Positions 37,933 to 48,006 of a DNA stretch of 64,000 nt are shown one piece after another. Each line of letters begins with the position of its first letter. Positions within the stretch are counted from its first letter, which is position 1. Source of the stretch: Dysgonomonas sp. PF1-14 (GTDB lineage: Bacteria; Bacteroidota; Bacteroidia; Bacteroidales; Dysgonomonadaceae); assembly GCF_029892965.1 (NCBI RefSeq), contig NZ_JARXWN010000001.1, forward strand, positions 455,160 to 519,159, read 5' to 3'. The translations under genes and the position numbers were made by a program. The notes beneath the pieces are model-generated. The model worked only from the letters and a program-made list of their open reading frames with translations. It made no database searches and had not been told where the DNA came from.

Positions 37933-38437
37933 AACCTAAATACCAAAAGATATGAAAAATCCTGTTTACATAACATCCTTACCTCCCTAGCACAGAGGAG
38001 AACTATGGGTTCTTGATTACCACGCCTTTTAAGGCGTGGGTGAAAGCCGGAGTAACAAAAGACTTTAGTCAAATTAAATTAAAGATTGACAGAGTTAAGA
38101 TTAGTTTGGCTGAAGCCACCTCAAGTAACTATTCTTATTCCTCCACTTAAAAGTGGAGGCAACTAAGTCGGAACTCAAGAGCATTCCTTGTATAGAAAGT
38201 GGGAATACTTGAAAGCAATACTAAGAAAACACGAAAGAAATGCCATCGAAAAGCCGAAATAAAATGCTATCGGCTAAATGCCCTGAGGGGGAAGGATATA
38301 CAAAAGAAAGCACACGACAGAAGTATTAGCATATCCCCTGAAACTATGAAAACAACATTAAATTATCGGTCACTATATATTAGCTTGACTGATAGAATTA
38401 TACCAAGAATCTATTTGGAACTTTAAAGTCAAATTTC
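37933..38437 (+). other. 500-bp gap between the DUF5107 and SusC genes
   Basis: The first 230 bp hold the inverted two-hairpin repeat (38018-38165). The remaining 270 bp encode no family I recognise; a 75-codon frame at 38199-38426 has basic, low-complexity composition and looks like chance or debris. No clear -7 box stands directly before susC. Confidence 0.5.
38018..38165 (-). mobile_element. Two-hairpin REP/IS200-like element, copy B (inverted)
   Basis: On the minus strand it reads TTGCCTCCACTTTTAAGTGG, then TGGCTTCAGCCA, TTTGACTAAAGTC and a final hairpin CCACGCC/GGCGTGG. It is the same plan as copies A, C and D but in the opposite orientation. It lies between the DUF5107 and SusC genes. 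Confidence 0.65.
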
Positions 38438-41400
38438 ATGAAAAATCGTATTAATCATCTACTGAACTTCTTCATCCTGCACTTTCCGGCACGGAAAACA
38501 CTATTGCTGGTATGTATGCTGTCGGTACCTTTTCTGGCTATCGCAAACCAAAGCTTTACGGTCACAGGTACAGTCACCGATGAAGACAATGAGCCATTGA
38601 TTGGCGTTAATATTACTGTGGAAGGAACAAGTGGAAGCTCCATAAAAGGAACCGCCACCGATCTGAAAGGAGAATACCGTCTCGAAGGAATAAGCCGCGA
38701 TGCCGTACTTATATTCTCCTATGTGGGCTATGCCGAGCAACGCATTGCCGTTGGTGGACAGTCCGTTATCAATGTTACTTTGCGAAGTAATAGTAAAGAA
38801 CTCGACGAAGTCGTCGTAGTCGGTTACGGTAGCGTGAAAAAGAAAGACCTTACCGGAGCCGTATCTATTGTAGATACCGATGTGTTGAAAAACAAATCGG
38901 TGACCACGCTTGCCGATGCCCTACAGGGAGCAGCTACCGGCGTATATGTAAGAGGAGGCAGCCAGCCGGGCTCAGAGTCTGCCATACAGATAAGGGGTGT
39001 AAGCAGCTTGACCAACAACAACCCGCTGTATGTGATTGACGGGATGCTTACATCAGCCAACAGAGACCTGAATGTAGCCGACATAGAGTCGATACAGATA
39101 TTGAAAGACGCTTCGGCCGCAGCTATCTACGGTTCGCGTGCTGCTAATGGGGTAATTATTATTACTACCAAAAAAGGAACAGAAGGCCCTATGAAAGTAA
39201 GTGCTTCGCTGAGGAAAGGTATACAAACGACTCCGCGATACGACCTTGCCGATCGTAACGAATTTATACGGCTCAACGATATGGCGTATGCTAATGCAGG
39301 GCTTCCGGCTCAGGATCACCGCCCCGATATAAATACCGACTGGCAAGATGCTGCATTCCGTACCGGACAGGTCGACGATTACAATGTAAGCCTTTCGGGA
39401 GGAGGCAAATTCTCCAACTATATGGTTTCGGGTAATTACTTCAAAAACAAAGGTACGCTGATCGGTACTTCTTTCGATCGTGTCAGTGTCAGGGTAAATA
39501 CCGAAGCGCGGAAAGGCATTCTCAAGTTTGGTGAAAACCTTGCTATCAGTAATGCCACCTCTACCGAACTGCCAACGCTCAACCCTTACTGGGAAGTATT
39601 GCGTATGTTGCCTACGATTCCTGTCTACGATGAGGAAAATCCGGGCGGATATGGCTATGGCGATGGTTCGCGGGCAAAGACATTCGGTTCCAATCCGGTT
39701 GCTATGACCGACTTGCAGAACCGGTCGAACGAGAATTTCAGGCTTCGTGGAAATGCGTTTCTCGAAGTAGACCTGTTCAAGATATTTACCTATAAAGTAA
39801 ATTTCGGTTACGAAACCAGCTTCAGCAATCACCGCTACCTGCGCAAAGAAGGTACATGGACATACAACCAGCCGGCCAACGACCCGTCTGAAATATATGA
39901 AATACGCGCACAATACGAGAATATTCTTGTAGAGAACACACTCAATTTCAATTTTGATATTGGTAAACATCATCTGGATGGAGTAGGCGGTATCACTTAT
40001 CAGAAAGAACAGAACAGGCAGATAGGTGCACAGAAAAAGACCATATTGCGAACCTCTTCCGGTGAATATTTCAGAGAAATAGATGCCGGATCGAGTGACC
40101 CTCAGTCGTACGGAAATGGATGGAACACAGTGATGATATCTTATCTGGGACGTGTAAACTACAACTACGATGGTAAATACCTTCTTACTGGAACTATCCG
40201 GTCTGATGGCTCGTCCCGCTTTAAGGAAGGCAAACGTTGGGGAGTATTCCCGTCTGTATCAGGAGCATGGCGTATCAGCAGCGAGAACTTCTTCTCTGTA
40301 GACTGGGTAGACGACCTCAAGATAAGGGCGAACTACGGTACATTGGGTAGTGTCAACATTGGGGCGTACGATTACTTTGCAGTTATCAACCAGAATACAC
40401 CTGCTATTTTCAATAACCAGATATTCCCCGGGTCTACTCAGGTGAAATTGATAAATGAAAATCTGAAATGGGAAACACTCGTACAGCAGAATTACGGAAT
40501 AGACGCTGTCCTTTTCAATAACAGATTGTCGGTCGGAATGGAATACTATATAGCCGATTCTAAAGATATTCTTTACGGAATGCCCATTGCTTCCAGTACC
40601 GGAAATGATGGCGGAAACCCTGTAGTAAATGCAGCTAGTCTGAAAAATACGGGCTTCGAACTAAGTCTGCTTTGGAGAGATAAGATAGGCAAAGTAAATT
40701 ACAAAGTAGGGCTGAACACCACCACCCTGAAGAATAAAGTAAAAGGGCTCGGTTACGGTGAAGAGGAAGTAATCACCGAAACCACGATCTCTAAGGTAGG
40801 TAAACCGCTCGGCATGTGGTATCTGATAAAGACTGACGGTCTGTTTCAGAACGATGCCGAAGTTTTGAATCATACCAATGCCGAAGGAAAAGTCATACAA
40901 CCCGATGCTAAGCCGGGTGATATAAGGTTCATCGACTTCAACGGTGACGGACAGATAACCAATGCCGACCGTCAGGAAGTAGGATCACCTTGGGCAAAAG
41001 TAGAATTTGGACTGAATATGGGCGTAGAATGGAACAATTTCGATCTGAGCATGATGTGGTTTGTCTCACTAGGAGGTAAGCTATTTAACTCGCCGCGCCA
41101 TCTGGTCGACCGATTCGATGACAATTCCAATTACAGGTCGGGTATCCAACCTTGGGAAAAAGAAGGAGACACCGGATTTCCGCGGGTAGTTTACACATCC
41201 ACGCAGAACTCCCTGCTGGGAACAGACCGTTGGCTCGAAAACGGTTCGTTTGCACGACTAAAAGATATCTCTATAGGATATCAGCTCCCTAAACCCCTGA
41301 TTTCGAAAATACATTTCGAACAGGTACGCTTCTATTTATCGGCTCAGAATCTGATTACCATAACTAAGTATAAAGGTTTAGACCCTGAATTTAACGGAGG

Positions 41401-41479
41401 ATTATACGAGCGCGGACGCGATTATGGAAGATTCCCGAATGTACGTTCGGCCGCCATCGGTTTAAATGTAGTTTTTTAG
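38438..41479 (+). CDS. SusC/RagA-family TonB-linked outer-membrane transporter
   Basis: This 1013-residue protein has an N-terminal signal region (cut near AIANQ, residue 36), a CarboxypepD_reg-like domain (about 40-120), the LDEVVVVGYGSVKKKDLTGAV linker, a plug (about 140-250, with IQIRGVSSLTNNNPLYVIDGM-type motifs) and a large barrel. SusC proteins import oligosaccharides with a SusD lid. The adjacent SusD and GH43 enzymes point to arabino- or xylo-oligosaccharides. It forms an operon with susD, 15 bp downstream. Confidence 0.94.
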   Translation: MKNRINHLLNFFILHFPARKTLLLVCMLSVPFLAIANQSFTVTGTVTDEDNEPLIGVNITVEGTSGSSIKGTATDLKGEYRLEGISRDAVLIFSYVGYAEQRIAVGGQSVINVTLRSNSKELDEVVVVGYGSVKKKDLTGAVSIVDTDVLKNKSVTTLADALQGAATGVYVRGGSQPGSESAIQIRGVSSLTNNNPLYVIDGMLTSANRDLNVADIESIQILKDASAAAIYGSRAANGVIIITTKKGTEGPMKVSASLRKGIQTTPRYDLADRNEFIRLNDMAYANAGLPAQDHRPDINTDWQDAAFRTGQVDDYNVSLSGGGKFSNYMVSGNYFKNKGTLIGTSFDRVSVRVNTEARKGILKFGENLAISNATSTELPTLNPYWEVLRMLPTIPVYDEENPGGYGYGDGSRAKTFGSNPVAMTDLQNRSNENFRLRGNAFLEVDLFKIFTYKVNFGYETSFSNHRYLRKEGTWTYNQPANDPSEIYEIRAQYENILVENTLNFNFDIGKHHLDGVGGITYQKEQNRQIGAQKKTILRTSSGEYFREIDAGSSDPQSYGNGWNTVMISYLGRVNYNYDGKYLLTGTIRSDGSSRFKEGKRWGVFPSVSGAWRISSENFFSVDWVDDLKIRANYGTLGSVNIGAYDYFAVINQNTPAIFNNQIFPGSTQVKLINENLKWETLVQQNYGIDAVLFNNRLSVGMEYYIADSKDILYGMPIASSTGNDGGNPVVNAASLKNTGFELSLLWRDKIGKVNYKVGLNTTTLKNKVKGLGYGEEEVITETTISKVGKPLGMWYLIKTDGLFQNDAEVLNHTNAEGKVIQPDAKPGDIRFIDFNGDGQITNADRQEVGSPWAKVEFGLNMGVEWNNFDLSMMWFVSLGGKLFNSPRHLVDRFDDNSNYRSGIQPWEKEGDTGFPRVVYTSTQNSLLGTDRWLENGSFARLKDISIGYQLPKPLISKIHFEQVRFYLSAQNLITITKYKGLDPEFNGGLYERGRDYGRFPNVRSAAIGLNVVF

Positions 41480-41494
41480 AAAAATATATATATC

Positions 41495-43075
41495 ATGAAA
41501 AAGTTGATCATAATAATATCAATAATCGCAGCGGGGTTATTTTCCTGCGATTCCGGGCTGCTGGATGTCAAAAATCCGAATACGCTCGATACCAGTAATT
41601 TCTGGGAAACCGAAGCCGATGCCGATCTTGGTATCAATGCCGTTTACAATATGTTTTACCGCAGTGGTACATGGGCAAGGTGGATACATTACAGCTACGA
41701 TATCAAGTCTGACGAATGCACCAATGTAAGTCCTTGGCTCGAGTTGCAGGATTGGACAAAGTTTAAATACGTAAATTACGACTTCAACGAAGGTAATCGT
41801 TGGATATGGTGGGAACACTACAAAGCTATTTTCAGAGCCAATCAGGTATTGGCATACGTTCCCGATATACCCTTTACCAGTGACAGAAAGAAGCAACGCT
41901 TGTTGGGCGAAGCTAAGTTCCTGCGGGCACTCTATTACTACGATCTGGCTATCCTATGGGGCAATGTGCCTATCATAGACCAGCCTTCTAATCCGGACGA
42001 TAAACCTACTAATAGTTCACAGGATGAGGTCTTTGCTTTTATGGAAACAGACTTGCTCGATGCAATGAATATGCTGGAAGAAGAATACACCGGTGACGAT
42101 CTGGGACGTGCTACAGTAGGGGCAGCCAAAGGTTTGCTTGCCAGAGTATATATGATGCAGCACCGTTGGCAGGATGCCAAAAATCAGTTGCACTGGCTGG
42201 TCGAAGGAGAAGGTAAAAAGTACTACGGACTTGTGAACGACTGGGAAGATAACTTCAAGCATACTTCGGAAAATAACATTGAATCGGTATTCGAAATACA
42301 GTATAGTGACTTTAACCCTAACGGGCCTGAGGGCGATCTTCCTGGTCAGTGTATGGGATTGCACCGCGCACAGTTTTTTGCACCGAATGGTATAGGATGG
42401 AACGAGGGCGATGTACGCCAGTGGGTTGTAGACGAATTTCTGAAAGAAAAACGCAACGATGGGCAGTACGACCGCAGATTGTTGAGGACGGCATGGTTCT
42501 ACAATCAGAAAGATTATTTCCCAAATGACGATAACTCGATATATGGAAGAACAGGATGGGATGCCTCTTGGGACTTTGAATCGACCAATACAGGTGAGAA
42601 AGGGCATCGCTGTATGATACGCAAATATCAGTCCGATTATTACCGTACTTTCGAAACATACGAGAACCCCATCAATTTCCGATATATGCGTTTTGCCGAT
42701 GTGTTGTTACTCTATGCTGAATGTATCAATAATCTTGAAGGCCCTGCTACGGCTGCACAGTATGTCAACATGGTACGCAATCGTGCCGGCCTTCCTAATC
42801 TACAGGTAGGACAGCCACAGGCGTTAACCAATAAAGAAAACTTTCAGGCACGTCTCGAAATCGAACGCACATTGGAACTGTGTGGCGAATGTGTGCGCTG
42901 GGCAGACCTTATGCGCTGGGGATATCTGGAAAGTAAGGAAAAAATAGAAATACTGAAACAACGCGACCCTGACTTCAATGCTTATGATACGCAGACATTC
43001 AAACATAAGTTTTTCCCGATATCGAGTATGGAATTGAATGCGAACAAGAACCTGAACCAAAACCCTAATTACTGA
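41495..43075 (+). CDS. SusD/RagB-family glycan-binding lipoprotein
   Basis: This 526-residue surface lipoprotein (lipobox LFSC, Cys18) has the SusD plan: N-terminal TPR-like helices, LLGEAKFLRALYYYDLAILWGNVP near residue 130, and the C-terminal block with FRYMRFADVLLLYAECIN and FQARLEIERTLELCGECVRWADLMRWG. It forms the lid of the SusC channel encoded just upstream and binds the glycan at the cell surface. Confidence 0.94.
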   Translation: MKKLIIIISIIAAGLFSCDSGLLDVKNPNTLDTSNFWETEADADLGINAVYNMFYRSGTWARWIHYSYDIKSDECTNVSPWLELQDWTKFKYVNYDFNEGNRWIWWEHYKAIFRANQVLAYVPDIPFTSDRKKQRLLGEAKFLRALYYYDLAILWGNVPIIDQPSNPDDKPTNSSQDEVFAFMETDLLDAMNMLEEEYTGDDLGRATVGAAKGLLARVYMMQHRWQDAKNQLHWLVEGEGKKYYGLVNDWEDNFKHTSENNIESVFEIQYSDFNPNGPEGDLPGQCMGLHRAQFFAPNGIGWNEGDVRQWVVDEFLKEKRNDGQYDRRLLRTAWFYNQKDYFPNDDNSIYGRTGWDASWDFESTNTGEKGHRCMIRKYQSDYYRTFETYENPINFRYMRFADVLLLYAECINNLEGPATAAQYVNMVRNRAGLPNLQVGQPQALTNKENFQARLEIERTLELCGECVRWADLMRWGYLESKEKIEILKQRDPDFNAYDTQTFKHKFFPISSMELNANKNLNQNPNY

Positions 43076-43165
43076 TAATAATATAGTTTTACTAACCCCG
43101 ATAGCAGGCGGAAATATCGACTAGAGAATGGTGTCTTTGCCTGCTGTCTTAAAATTACAGATAAG

Positions 43166-44221
43166 ATGAGAATAATAATATACATGCTGTTAGCCCTGCT
43201 CTTCAACACTTCGTGCAGCTCGCAGGAGAACAGGGGGTATGAACCGGAATTGCCTGAGGATAAAAAATATTTTACCAACCCCATCAAAGCAGATGGAGCA
43301 GACCCTTGGATGATACGCCACGATGGGAAATACTATCTGTCTGAGAGTAGCGGCAATGCTAAGATAAATGTTATCACTCCTCCTACTATTACCGATATGG
43401 GGTCAGGGGTTTCCGTCTGCGTATGGGAAAGCCCTGTGGACGGTATGGCAGGAGCTAAATACAATCTGTGGGGGCCGCACCTCAATTATGTGAAGGGCAG
43501 TTGGTATATCTACTATTGCGCTCAGTCGACAGCCGACAGCGAATTTACATCGCAGCGAATGTGGGCACTGAAATCGACTACAGCCAGTCCGTTAGGCCCT
43601 TACGAAGACATGGGTGAAGTAATAGATTCTAATGATAAAGAATGGGCGATAGACGGCTCTATCATCGAACGTGGTAATGGCGATCTCTATTTTGTATGGT
43701 CGGGTATTCCCGATCTGAACACCTTGCATCAGCATACCTATATAGCCAAGATGTTGAACCCAACCCGTATCGACCGCAGCACTATCGTAAAGATATCGAG
43801 CCCTACCGAAACATGGGAAACATCCGTCCGACCAATACAGGAAGGGCAGCGCCCGCTTATTATAGATAAGAATGGAAAGACGATCATTATGTTTTCGGCA
43901 AACGGAAGCTGGAGCGACGAATATTGTCTCGGCTCGCTGACCAATACCGATGGTAATTACTTAAATCCGTCATCGTGGACGAAGTCAGTACAACCTGTCT
44001 TTAAGAAAACGAACAATATATTCGGTCCCGGTGGCGCATCGTATGTGAAATCGCCCGATGGCACGCAGGACTGGATCGTGTATCATTCGGCCAAGAGGAA
44101 AGGATCGGGGTGGGATCGTAGCGTCCATACACAGAAATTCACTTGGGATGCCAATGGCGACCCTGTATTCGGTGAGCCGGCTACCAATGGGGTTAAATTG
44201 GAAAAACCGTCAGGAGAATAA
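43166..44221 (+). CDS. GH43-family glycosidase lipoprotein (arabinofuranosidase/xylosidase/arabinanase type)
   Basis: This 351-residue five-bladed beta-propeller has a lipoprotein signal (Cys17). The three catalytic carboxylates of GH43 are visible: base D46 in ADPW, the pKa-modulating D163 in AIDGS and the acid E226 in EGQRPL. GH43 enzymes remove arabinofuranose or xylose side chains or cut arabinan. It is the first hydrolase behind SusC/SusD, so it is likely surface- or periplasm-anchored. The substrate is inferred from the locus. Confidence 0.88.
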   Translation: MRIIIYMLLALLFNTSCSSQENRGYEPELPEDKKYFTNPIKADGADPWMIRHDGKYYLSESSGNAKINVITPPTITDMGSGVSVCVWESPVDGMAGAKYNLWGPHLNYVKGSWYIYYCAQSTADSEFTSQRMWALKSTTASPLGPYEDMGEVIDSNDKEWAIDGSIIERGNGDLYFVWSGIPDLNTLHQHTYIAKMLNPTRIDRSTIVKISSPTETWETSVRPIQEGQRPLIIDKNGKTIIMFSANGSWSDEYCLGSLTNTDGNYLNPSSWTKSVQPVFKKTNNIFGPGGASYVKSPDGTQDWIVYHSAKRKGSGWDRSVHTQKFTWDANGDPVFGEPATNGVKLEKPSGE

Positions 44222-44239
44222 CTTAATAAAAATAATCTT

Positions 44240-45399
44240 ATGGTATCGATATACAGATATATGTATCTTTTCCTTATCAGCCTGCTCATTATGTGTATGG
44301 CATGCAAGGAAAGCAATAGCGATATACTTAGACCGGAGCATTTTATGATGGAATTGGATGGCAGACAAACCAAATTATACACTTTGAAGAATCGTACGGG
44401 AGCAATAGCCCAGTTCTCCGATTATGGAGGACGATGGCTGTCTATGTGGGTACCCGATAAAGATGGAAAACCGGAAGACGTGGTACTCGGCTTCGACAAC
44501 ATCGAAGGCTACCGGTCTGCCGCAGAGGGCTATCATGGAGCTATCACCGGAAGGGTGTGCGCAAGGATAAACAATGCCATGTTCGTTCTCGACGGACAAA
44601 CATATCATCTGGCTCACAACGATGGGTTCGGCAAACCCGAACGCAACCATCTGCATGGTGGGGTAGAGGGTTTTCATCGGAAAGTGTGGAATGCCGAATG
44701 TAACACCAATGTGAAAGGCGCACAGTATGTCGAATTCAGTCGTATCTCTCCCGATGGGGAGAAGGTTACCCTGGGAATCTGGACGTAAAGGTGCGGTACA
44801 CACTGACAGATGATAATGCGATTGTTATCGACTACCATGCTGTAACGGATAAGCCGACACTGGTGAATATTACCAATCATGCGTACTTCAATCTGTCGGG
44901 CAATCCTGCCGAATCTGTATCGGATCATCTGTTGCAGATCAATGCCGACAATTATCTGCAATGCGATAGTGAACTGATACCTACAGGCGAAATCGTTCCG
45001 CTGAAAGGCTTACCTATTGACTTCTCTGTTCCTGTGAAAGTGGGAAAAAATCTTAATGCTGATTTCACCGAAATCGTAAAAGGAAAAGGTTTTGCCCTTG
45101 CTTATGTGATAAACAGAGGTATGGAAGAAATGACGTATGCCGCTAAGCTTACTCATCCTGAGAGTGGGCGTACACTGGAGGTGTATTCCAATCAACCCAG
45201 CTTACAGGTGTATAATGCATGGCTGATGGATGGCAGCGATGTTGGCAAAAATGGTATTCCTTATAAATGTGGAGCAGGTATTGTATTGGAAACGCAAGCC
45301 TATCCTGATGCACCTAGTCACGCTGATTTTCCATCAATACGGCTGAATCCCGATGAGGTTTACCATCATAAAGCGATCTATAAATTTGGAATAGACTAG
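44240..45399 (+). pseudogene. Aldose 1-epimerase lipoprotein gene split by a one-base frameshift
   Basis: The first frame (44240-44788) encodes a lipoprotein signal (lipobox CMAC, Cys22) and the N-terminal epimerase half, including the NHLHGG motif. The second frame (to 45399) carries the remaining half with TNHAYFNLSG and the catalytic-Glu motif LETQAYPDAP. Reading -1 at 44761 restores GEEGYPGNLDVKVRYTL, the normal family sequence, so one G appears to be missing in GGGGAGAAGG (44756-44765). All catalytic residues survive, so the break is recent, a phase-variation event or a sequencing error. Confidence 0.88.
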
Positions 45400-45421
45400 G
45401 ATTGATTGTCTGTGTTTTTAG

Positions 45422-45567
45422 TTGCCTCCACTTTTCAGTGGAGGATAGTGAAGGCAGACAAGAAGAGAGCTTTAGCCAAAACTATTTGGCATTGCCAATT
45501 CTTTAAATTCGACTAAAGTCTTCTTGAGGGAGAAATCCTGTTCCACGCCTTTCAAGGCGTGGCAATT
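45422..45567 (+). mobile_element. Two-hairpin REP/IS200-like element, copy C
   Basis: It starts TTGCCTCCACTTTTCAGTGG, contains GCTTTAGCC and TTCGACTAAAGTC, and ends with the hairpin CCACGCC/GGCGTGG followed by CAATT. It occupies the gap between the epimerase and the second GH43 gene. It is about 25 bp longer than copies A and D, because of extra sequence in the middle. Confidence 0.65.
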
Positions 45568-45636
45568 AATCAGAAGGAAATAGTCTTTTATGGTTTTGTT
45601 TAGGGTAAAATATAATGAACATAAAAAACAATTACA

Positions 45637-46671
45637 ATGAAAATTACGATTCGACTTCTATGTATGCTGCTTTCGCTGTTATCTGTGAATGCCTGTTCGG
45701 GAGATTCCGATAGCGGAGGCAATCCGCCAAAGGAAGAAAAAAAATCCTATAACAACTTCACAGGTATTCAGCGTAACATGGCCGACCCGTTTGTACTTCA
45801 ATATGGCGGTAAATATTATTTGTACGGTACAGCTGACGAAAATTCGGAAGGATTCAAGGTGCATGTATCGGAAGACATGGTCAACTGGTCGGAAGCATGC
45901 GGAGCCACCAATGGCTGGGCACTGCACAGGAATGACGTATGGGGTGATAAGTGGTTTTGGGGTCCGGAAGTAGTTTATTATAAAAACAAATTCTATATGC
46001 TTTACAGCGTAGAAGAACATATTGCAGTAGCTACTTCCGATTCGCCCTTAGGTCCGTTCATTCAGCAGGATAAGCGGCCTATACACCCCGATACGAAGGA
46101 AATAGACCAGAGTGTATTGTTCGATGACGATGGTAAGATATATATCTACTTCGTAAGGTTCGACAATGGCAATGTAACATATGGCGCCGAAATGAATGAC
46201 GACCTGACATCTGTAAAAGAAAGTACGATAACCCGTCTGATCGACTATACAGAAGCATGGGAACACACACCGAACAATGAAAATATGGACTGGCCTGTAA
46301 CCGAAGCACCGTTTATAATGAAGCACAAAGGTTATTACTATCTTTTTTATACAGCTAACGATTTCAGAAATCCCGATTATGCGGTCGGGTATGCTGTTTC
46401 CGAATCACCGTTAGGACCTTTCACTAAATATGACGGAAACCCTGTGCTGAAATCTACCACTGAGCAAAAAGGAACGGGCACGAGTAGTATCGTCAAATCG
46501 CCGGATAATTCATACTACATGGTTTATCATTCTCATAATAACAAGACAACCGTATTACCCCGAAAAACATGTATGGACAGGCTCGAATTTATTCCATCCG
46601 GCGACGGTAAGCCGGATATTGTAAAGATTTACGGGCCAACGGTTACAGAACAAGAAGTGTCATGGAAATAA
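45637..46671 (+). CDS. Second GH43-family glycosidase lipoprotein
   Basis: This 344-residue beta-propeller enzyme has a lipoprotein signal (Cys20) and an acidic SGDSDSGG tether typical of surface export. Catalytic candidates are D50 (MADPF), D157 (IDQSV) and E223 (VTEAPF). The sequence differs clearly from the other GH43 in this locus, which suggests a different linkage, for example a xylosidase beside an arabinofuranosidase. That is inference. Two-hairpin repeats lie on both sides of the gene. Confidence 0.88.
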   Translation: MKITIRLLCMLLSLLSVNACSGDSDSGGNPPKEEKKSYNNFTGIQRNMADPFVLQYGGKYYLYGTADENSEGFKVHVSEDMVNWSEACGATNGWALHRNDVWGDKWFWGPEVVYYKNKFYMLYSVEEHIAVATSDSPLGPFIQQDKRPIHPDTKEIDQSVLFDDDGKIYIYFVRFDNGNVTYGAEMNDDLTSVKESTITRLIDYTEAWEHTPNNENMDWPVTEAPFIMKHKGYYYLFYTANDFRNPDYAVGYAVSESPLGPFTKYDGNPVLKSTTEQKGTGTSSIVKSPDNSYYMVYHSHNNKTTVLPRKTCMDRLEFIPSGDGKPDIVKIYGPTVTEQEVSWK

Positions 46672-46708
46672 TATGACTTTGTATATTGCTAATATACCTG
46701 CTTTTCAG

Positions 46709-46828
46709 TTGCCTCCACTTTTAAGTGGAGGGTATAAAGGAATACAGATAAACGGCTTTAGCCGAAAGTATTTTGACTAAAGTCTTTCTAAGAGGAACTT
46801 CATTTCACGCTTTTTAAGGCGTGGAAAC
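46709..46828 (+). mobile_element. Two-hairpin REP/IS200-like element, copy D
   Basis: It starts TTGCCTCCACTTTTAAGTGG, has GGCTTTAGCC and TTTGACTAAAGTC, and ends with CACGCTTTTTAAGGCGTGG. It is in the same orientation as copy C and lies between the second GH43 gene and the clan GH-A gene, so both flanks of that GH43 gene carry a copy. Confidence 0.65.
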
Positions 46829-46883
46829 TAAACAACAAGGAATACCTCTTTTAATATGAAACTTAATGAAAAAACCGAATATC

Positions 46884-47984
46884 ATGAAAAAGAAACATTT
46901 AATCTTATTATTTATTTTACCCCTGTTGCTGATCTCCTGTGGAGAAGCGGGGAAGACCTCCGTTATGGACGAAGGTGTACTCGTAAAAAACAAGTGGAGT
47001 ATAGAAAAAGCCAATGAGTGGTATGCCCGTCAGGGTTGGATAGTAGGTTGTAATTATTCACCGAGTACAGCTGTAAATCAGTTGGAAATGTGGCAAAAAG
47101 AAACTTACGATGCTGCTACTATCGATAAGGAGTTGGGCTGGGCACAAGCCTTGGGCTTCAATACCATGCGGGTGTATCTGCATAGCCTTGTGTGGGAGTC
47201 AGATCCAGAAGGATTTAAACAACGGATCAACGATTATCTGACTATTTCGTCGAAACATGGTATAAAGACTATTCTTGTTTTCTTTGACGATTGCTGGAAT
47301 CCTGAAGCCACAATAGGTAAACAGCCTGAGCCGAAAACAGGTGTACACAACTCGGGATGGGTACACGATCCTATTGTTTCACAAAGGGCTGATACTGTAG
47401 CTTTGTATCCGAAACTGAAAGCATACGTAACGGATATTCTCCGGACTTTCGGAAATGACGAACGTGTATTGATGTGGGATTTGTATAACGAACCGGGTAA
47501 TGTCGGTCAGCTGACCAAGTCGCTGCCGTTGTTGAAAAAAGTATTTGAGTGGGCGCGCGAGGTCAATCCGTCTCAGCCGCTTACGGTAGGGGTGTGGCGG
47601 CTGGATTTTTACGAACTGAATAAGTTTCAGAACGAAAATTCCGATATCATTTCGTACCACTGTTACCACAACGCCGAACGCCATCAGGACTGGATACACA
47701 TAATGAAATCGTACGGCAGACCTATTGTTTGTACCGAGTGGATGGGCAGGCGTTTCGAAAGTACTTTCGAGAAGGTGATGCCTATGCTGAAAGAGCAACA
47801 GGTGGGTGCTATATCGTGGGGCTTCGTTGCAGGAAAGACCAATACAATCTTTGCGTGGGACGATCCTCGTCCCGATGGTAAAGAACCGACACTATGGTTC
47901 CACGACATTCTGCGGACAGATGGTACCCCATACAGTAAGGATGAGATAAGTACAATTAAAAAACTGACAGGAGTGGGTCCGTAA
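46884..47984 (+). CDS. Clan GH-A glycoside hydrolase lipoprotein (GH5/GH2-like TIM barrel)
   Basis: I prefer the ATG at 46884 (MKKKHLILLF, 366 residues) over 46866, since it gives a compact lipoprotein signal with Cys19. The TIM barrel shows the clan GH-A residues: acid/base E203 in LYNEPGN and nucleophile E285 in CTEWMG, with LGFNTMRVYLHSLVW near 90-104. Relatives are annotated as 1,4-beta-xylanase or cellulase-like. In this locus a backbone-cleaving or arabinosidase role is reasonable. The GH family number is uncertain. Confidence 0.8.
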   Translation: MKKKHLILLFILPLLLISCGEAGKTSVMDEGVLVKNKWSIEKANEWYARQGWIVGCNYSPSTAVNQLEMWQKETYDAATIDKELGWAQALGFNTMRVYLHSLVWESDPEGFKQRINDYLTISSKHGIKTILVFFDDCWNPEATIGKQPEPKTGVHNSGWVHDPIVSQRADTVALYPKLKAYVTDILRTFGNDERVLMWDLYNEPGNVGQLTKSLPLLKKVFEWAREVNPSQPLTVGVWRLDFYELNKFQNENSDIISYHCYHNAERHQDWIHIMKSYGRPIVCTEWMGRRFESTFEKVMPMLKEQQVGAISWGFVAGKTNTIFAWDDPRPDGKEPTLWFHDILRTDGTPYSKDEISTIKKLTGVGP

Positions 47985-48006
47985 ATATTTTTTTCTTTTT
48001 GATAAC

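Noticed and set aside
38199..38426. 75-aa frame upstream of susC
   Set aside because: Basic, low-complexity composition, no recognisable motif and no promoter or partner gene; likely chance or debris.
44756..44790. Programmed -1 frameshift in the epimerase gene
   Set aside because: There is no slippery heptamer and no strong downstream pseudoknot visible; a one-base deletion explains the data more simply.
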